DNA of 64,000 nt from Nectonema munidae (Eukaryota; Nematomorpha; Nectonematoida; Nectonematidae). Both the position numbers and the translations under genes were made by a program. Shown piece after piece: positions 61,627-64,000 of this stretch. Below the pieces are notes generated by a model, which saw only the letters and a program-made list of their open reading frames with translations, did not search any database and was not told the DNA's origin. Location: positions 248,001 to 312,000 of the forward strand of contig JAUIRK010000101.1 in the NCBI GenBank assembly GCA_030549495.1, written 5' to 3'. The first letter of the stretch is position 1; each line of letters opens with the position of its first letter.

Positions 61627-61768
61627 TGAATGACGTATCTTCTTCTTTTGTTCTCATCATGAGCGAACACGTGAAGCAAAATGAGTGCTTTTAGTTCATC
61701 AGCTTCTATGTCTACCGATGTTCATTCATCAAAAAAGTTGGTTAAAGAAGGTTTTTTGTGGAAGAGAG
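61627..61768 (+). CDS. First coding exon of a PH-domain protein, Akt/PKB-like
   Basis: Follows an acceptor at 61618 (TTTTTTAATTGTAG) and ends at donor GTATTT in phase 1. From ATG 61627 it gives 47 residues: a Ser-rich leader, then KKLVKEGFLWKR and the first base of the next codon. Akt kinases begin with V-V-K-E-G-W-L-x-K-R-G-E, and as I recall human AKT1 also splices in phase 1 right after K-R. A second in-frame ATG at 61681 is an alternative start, giving 29 residues. Akt is a phosphoinositide-recruited Ser/Thr kinase of insulin signalling. The next exon is not seen before 64000; the MULE downstream would lie in intron 1. Other PH proteins with a KEGFLxKRG start cannot be excluded. Confidence 0.5.
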
Positions 61769-62868
61769 GTATTTTTCCTTCTTATTTTTCATTAAACTCC
61801 AATATTTTCTGAATGTGCTGTTCTGTATTTTCTATCGTGTAAGATTAAAAAGTACTCGCGTTTTATCTGTCACTCCTTTTTGGTTGTGTGATCTTTCACT
61901 ACTTTTTAAAAAACATGTTGCTTATTTAGTCGTACTTTATTTTTGCTACATCTTAGGAATTATTTTCACCCTGTCTCCTATTTCGAACAAAGAAGTTCTA
62001 CTCCACATGCATACGAAGATTAAACTATTTTTTCTCTCACTTAAAAAAGTTATTTTTTAAAAATCAAGAAAACCCGACTTCCATTCTTAAATTTTATTGA
62101 GACTTACTTCAACTCCACAAACCTGGTTTTTAAGCTGTGCCGCCTCAATTATTGCCTACTCAACCCTCTTTGAGTCTGCGTCGCCTAAAGATGATCGTTG
62201 GAATAAATGATTAAATGAAAATTATTTTTTTATGACTGCAAAAAATAATTAGAAAAACAAATTTTTAAGCATTTAAACTTTTAACTTTGCCAAGAAAAAT
62301 TTAGGAGTCGGAAATAGATTCGTATCAGAAAAAGTACAGCTTTTCTAAATTCAAAAGGCAGTAGTAAAATAGTAATCCGTAACTAACTTCCGAAAAAGGG
62401 AATTATGCTTTATGTAAAAAAAACTTTACATTTTTATGCCCAAAATGGAAGAATGGTTGTAAATTGGTTAGCAAAATCTTCTCATTTTATAAAAAGATAC
62501 TTTACTAATGCTGCAATCCAACATACTTTGAAAATCGCCTTTGTTTGGCTACGGAATTCAGTAAACCATGAACCTATCCGCCCCTAAGAATTCGTGCACC
62601 CATGATGGAGCATTTGTGAATAAAAAAATATTTGAAGTCTTTATGTTTGAAAAAAGTGTTACAAAAATTATCACAATTAAAATAAAAATTAAGATAAATT
62701 TACTTTTAATTTTTTTAAATAAATTTTATGTTTGAATTAATACTGCTAAGAAATATAAATTACAGAATCATAACAAGAAAAACATATAAAAACGATCTGG
62801 TTAAATTTAAGGATAAATAAATTTTTATAAATAGAAAAAAGAAAAATCAATATATAATAAAATTATTA

Positions 62869-64000
62869 TCAGAAGTCATCATAACCATGTGAATTGACAA
62901 TTTCATATTTACATGCTTTGAACCTAGCAAAATTCACTGTCAAGCAATATTCTCCTTCTCCAACAAGGGCACTTTTCAGTAGATATTCATCTTTCCGATA
63001 TTCATCAGCCAAAACAGAGACAAGTGTAGATATTTTTTGGGGTTTCCAGTTGATCCTTAATTTCAGGATATGGTTTTTGGATTCACATGCATTGTTGGTC
63101 CAATTGGAAGGGAGAACTTTTTCTGAATTACGGGGTATTAAAATGTAATCATTTATTGTTTTGATGAAGTTATTGAGATAATTACCAAAACATTCATATT
63201 TCAATAAAATATTGGTGGACAAAGCTTTAAATGCATCCACATCACTAGTAACAATGAGTCCGTTTTCACCAAACATAAGTTTTTCCAGTACTTTAAATTC
63301 AGGATTTTTCAAAATTTGTTTAGTTCGATTTTGGCGAGATAAATTTTCTTTCAAGTGACGAGTGCATAATGTAATTACAGGGTTTGTGAAGGACATCTTG
63401 AGTGCAGTAATCAGAGCTTTTTCCTGATCGCATCCAATTATAATTCTTCTACCTTTGATCTTACTATTAATATGGGAAAAGAAGGCAGCGTATGATTCCA
63501 TCTCACCATCCCAATGCAAGAAAGCAGGCCCCATAAAAATTGGATTAGTGTCAGTACTGTTTCTAACCATTTTCTTTTCTTGGAAGACAAAATAGGTGAG
63601 GAAACATGGTCCAACATTGAAAGTTCTATCAACGCAAGCAATGTAATTGTTTTTTACAGCTGAACAGAAGTGTTTCATTGAGCAATCAGTATAAAGGACA
63701 AATGAGGCAGGTTTAGATGGCATTTGAAAGCAGCTTTGACTACATAATCAGTCATATTCACTCCATTTAATAGTGAAGAAATTTCATCTGCAAAATTCAG
63801 GCCCGAAGGTTCCTTATTCATTTTAAGCAATTTTTTGAAGTTGTGAATGTAATTACAATTTCGAAGAACTTCAAATCCATTATTTATGCAATTTACAAAA
63901 TTGGGTCTTTTTTCATATTTCAAACTTTCAAAAACATAAGATTTAACAGACTGTGGTGTTCTAACATAAATGGAACTCTTGTGATTTGAGTTTGAATGCG
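62869..64000 (-). pseudogene. MULE (Mutator-like) transposase, N terminus off the window
   Basis: The C-terminal 284 codons are open: CVDRTFNVGPC (first Asp, residue 32 of this frame), a FMGPAFLHWDGEMESY block, IIIGCDQEKALITA (second Asp, 99), LCTRHLKENLSR (the MULE C-x2-H, 120/123) and NACESKNHIL (Glu 214). Upstream, the reading continues in another frame (SIYVRTPQSVKSYVFESLKY to NMTDYVVKAAFK), with the shift near 63.72 kb at the FK/MPSKPA junction, to the window edge. One frame change is visible, so it may be recently dead. It lies antisense in the likely intron 1 of the Akt-like gene. Confidence 0.85.

Overview
This is a eukaryotic nuclear window: about 70% A+T, split genes with GT-AG introns (some only 57-84 bp), intronic transposons, LINE/SINE debris and microsatellites. 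The B-type lamin, the USP22/nonstop-type deubiquitinase and the transposon mix (Tigger/pogo, piggyBac, hAT, MULE, Jockey-like and RNase H-bearing LINEs) fit an invertebrate, most likely an arthropod. A copepod-like crustacean is plausible, but the sequence alone does not prove the species.

Host genes. (1) A nuclear lamin gene fills about 0.3-17.9 kb on the minus strand. I place ten coding exons, all with GT-AG borders and compatible phases. Together they encode 631 residues from the CDK1-site head through the rod to the Ig-like tail. The last CaaX exon is not visible and probably lies beyond the left edge. (2) An intact, intronless 528-codon USP22/nonstop-type ubiquitin protease lies at 44.5-46.0 kb on the minus strand. 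(3) A short exon at 61.63-61.77 kb on the plus strand looks like the first coding exon of a PH-domain protein, best matched to Akt/PKB; the rest would lie beyond the right edge.

Mobile DNA fills most of the remainder. 20.6-24.45 kb: RNase H-bearing LINE, 5'-truncated and frame-broken, with a (CTAC)n tail. 24.97-25.15 and 49.75-49.93 kb: two copies of a tRNA-derived SINE whose 3' end matches the 3' end of that LINE, an apparent LINE-SINE partner pair. 25.3-25.8 kb: Jockey-type RT fragment on the minus strand. 26.2-32.84 kb: Jockey-like LINE whose endonuclease domain was hit by a 1.9-kb Tigger/pogo element (TA duplication) and by a 332-bp hAT MITE (8-bp duplication). 35.8-36.6 and 57.8 kb: a second SINE family. 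37.3-38.1 and 41.0-41.8 kb: two diverged arrays of one ~150-bp tandem repeat. 55.96-60.19 kb: an old piggyBac element bounded by TTAA, with transposase ends still recognisable and its centre replaced by at least three other repeats. 62.87-64.0 kb: a MULE transposase, cut by the window edge. The AT-rich stretches between these show no gene I can support.

The three host genes are unrelated in function: nuclear lamina, SAGA histone H2B deubiquitination and kinase signalling. They appear simply as neighbours separated by transposon-rich DNA. I saw no retrovirus, LTR element, Polinton, CRISPR array, rRNA or intact tRNA gene.
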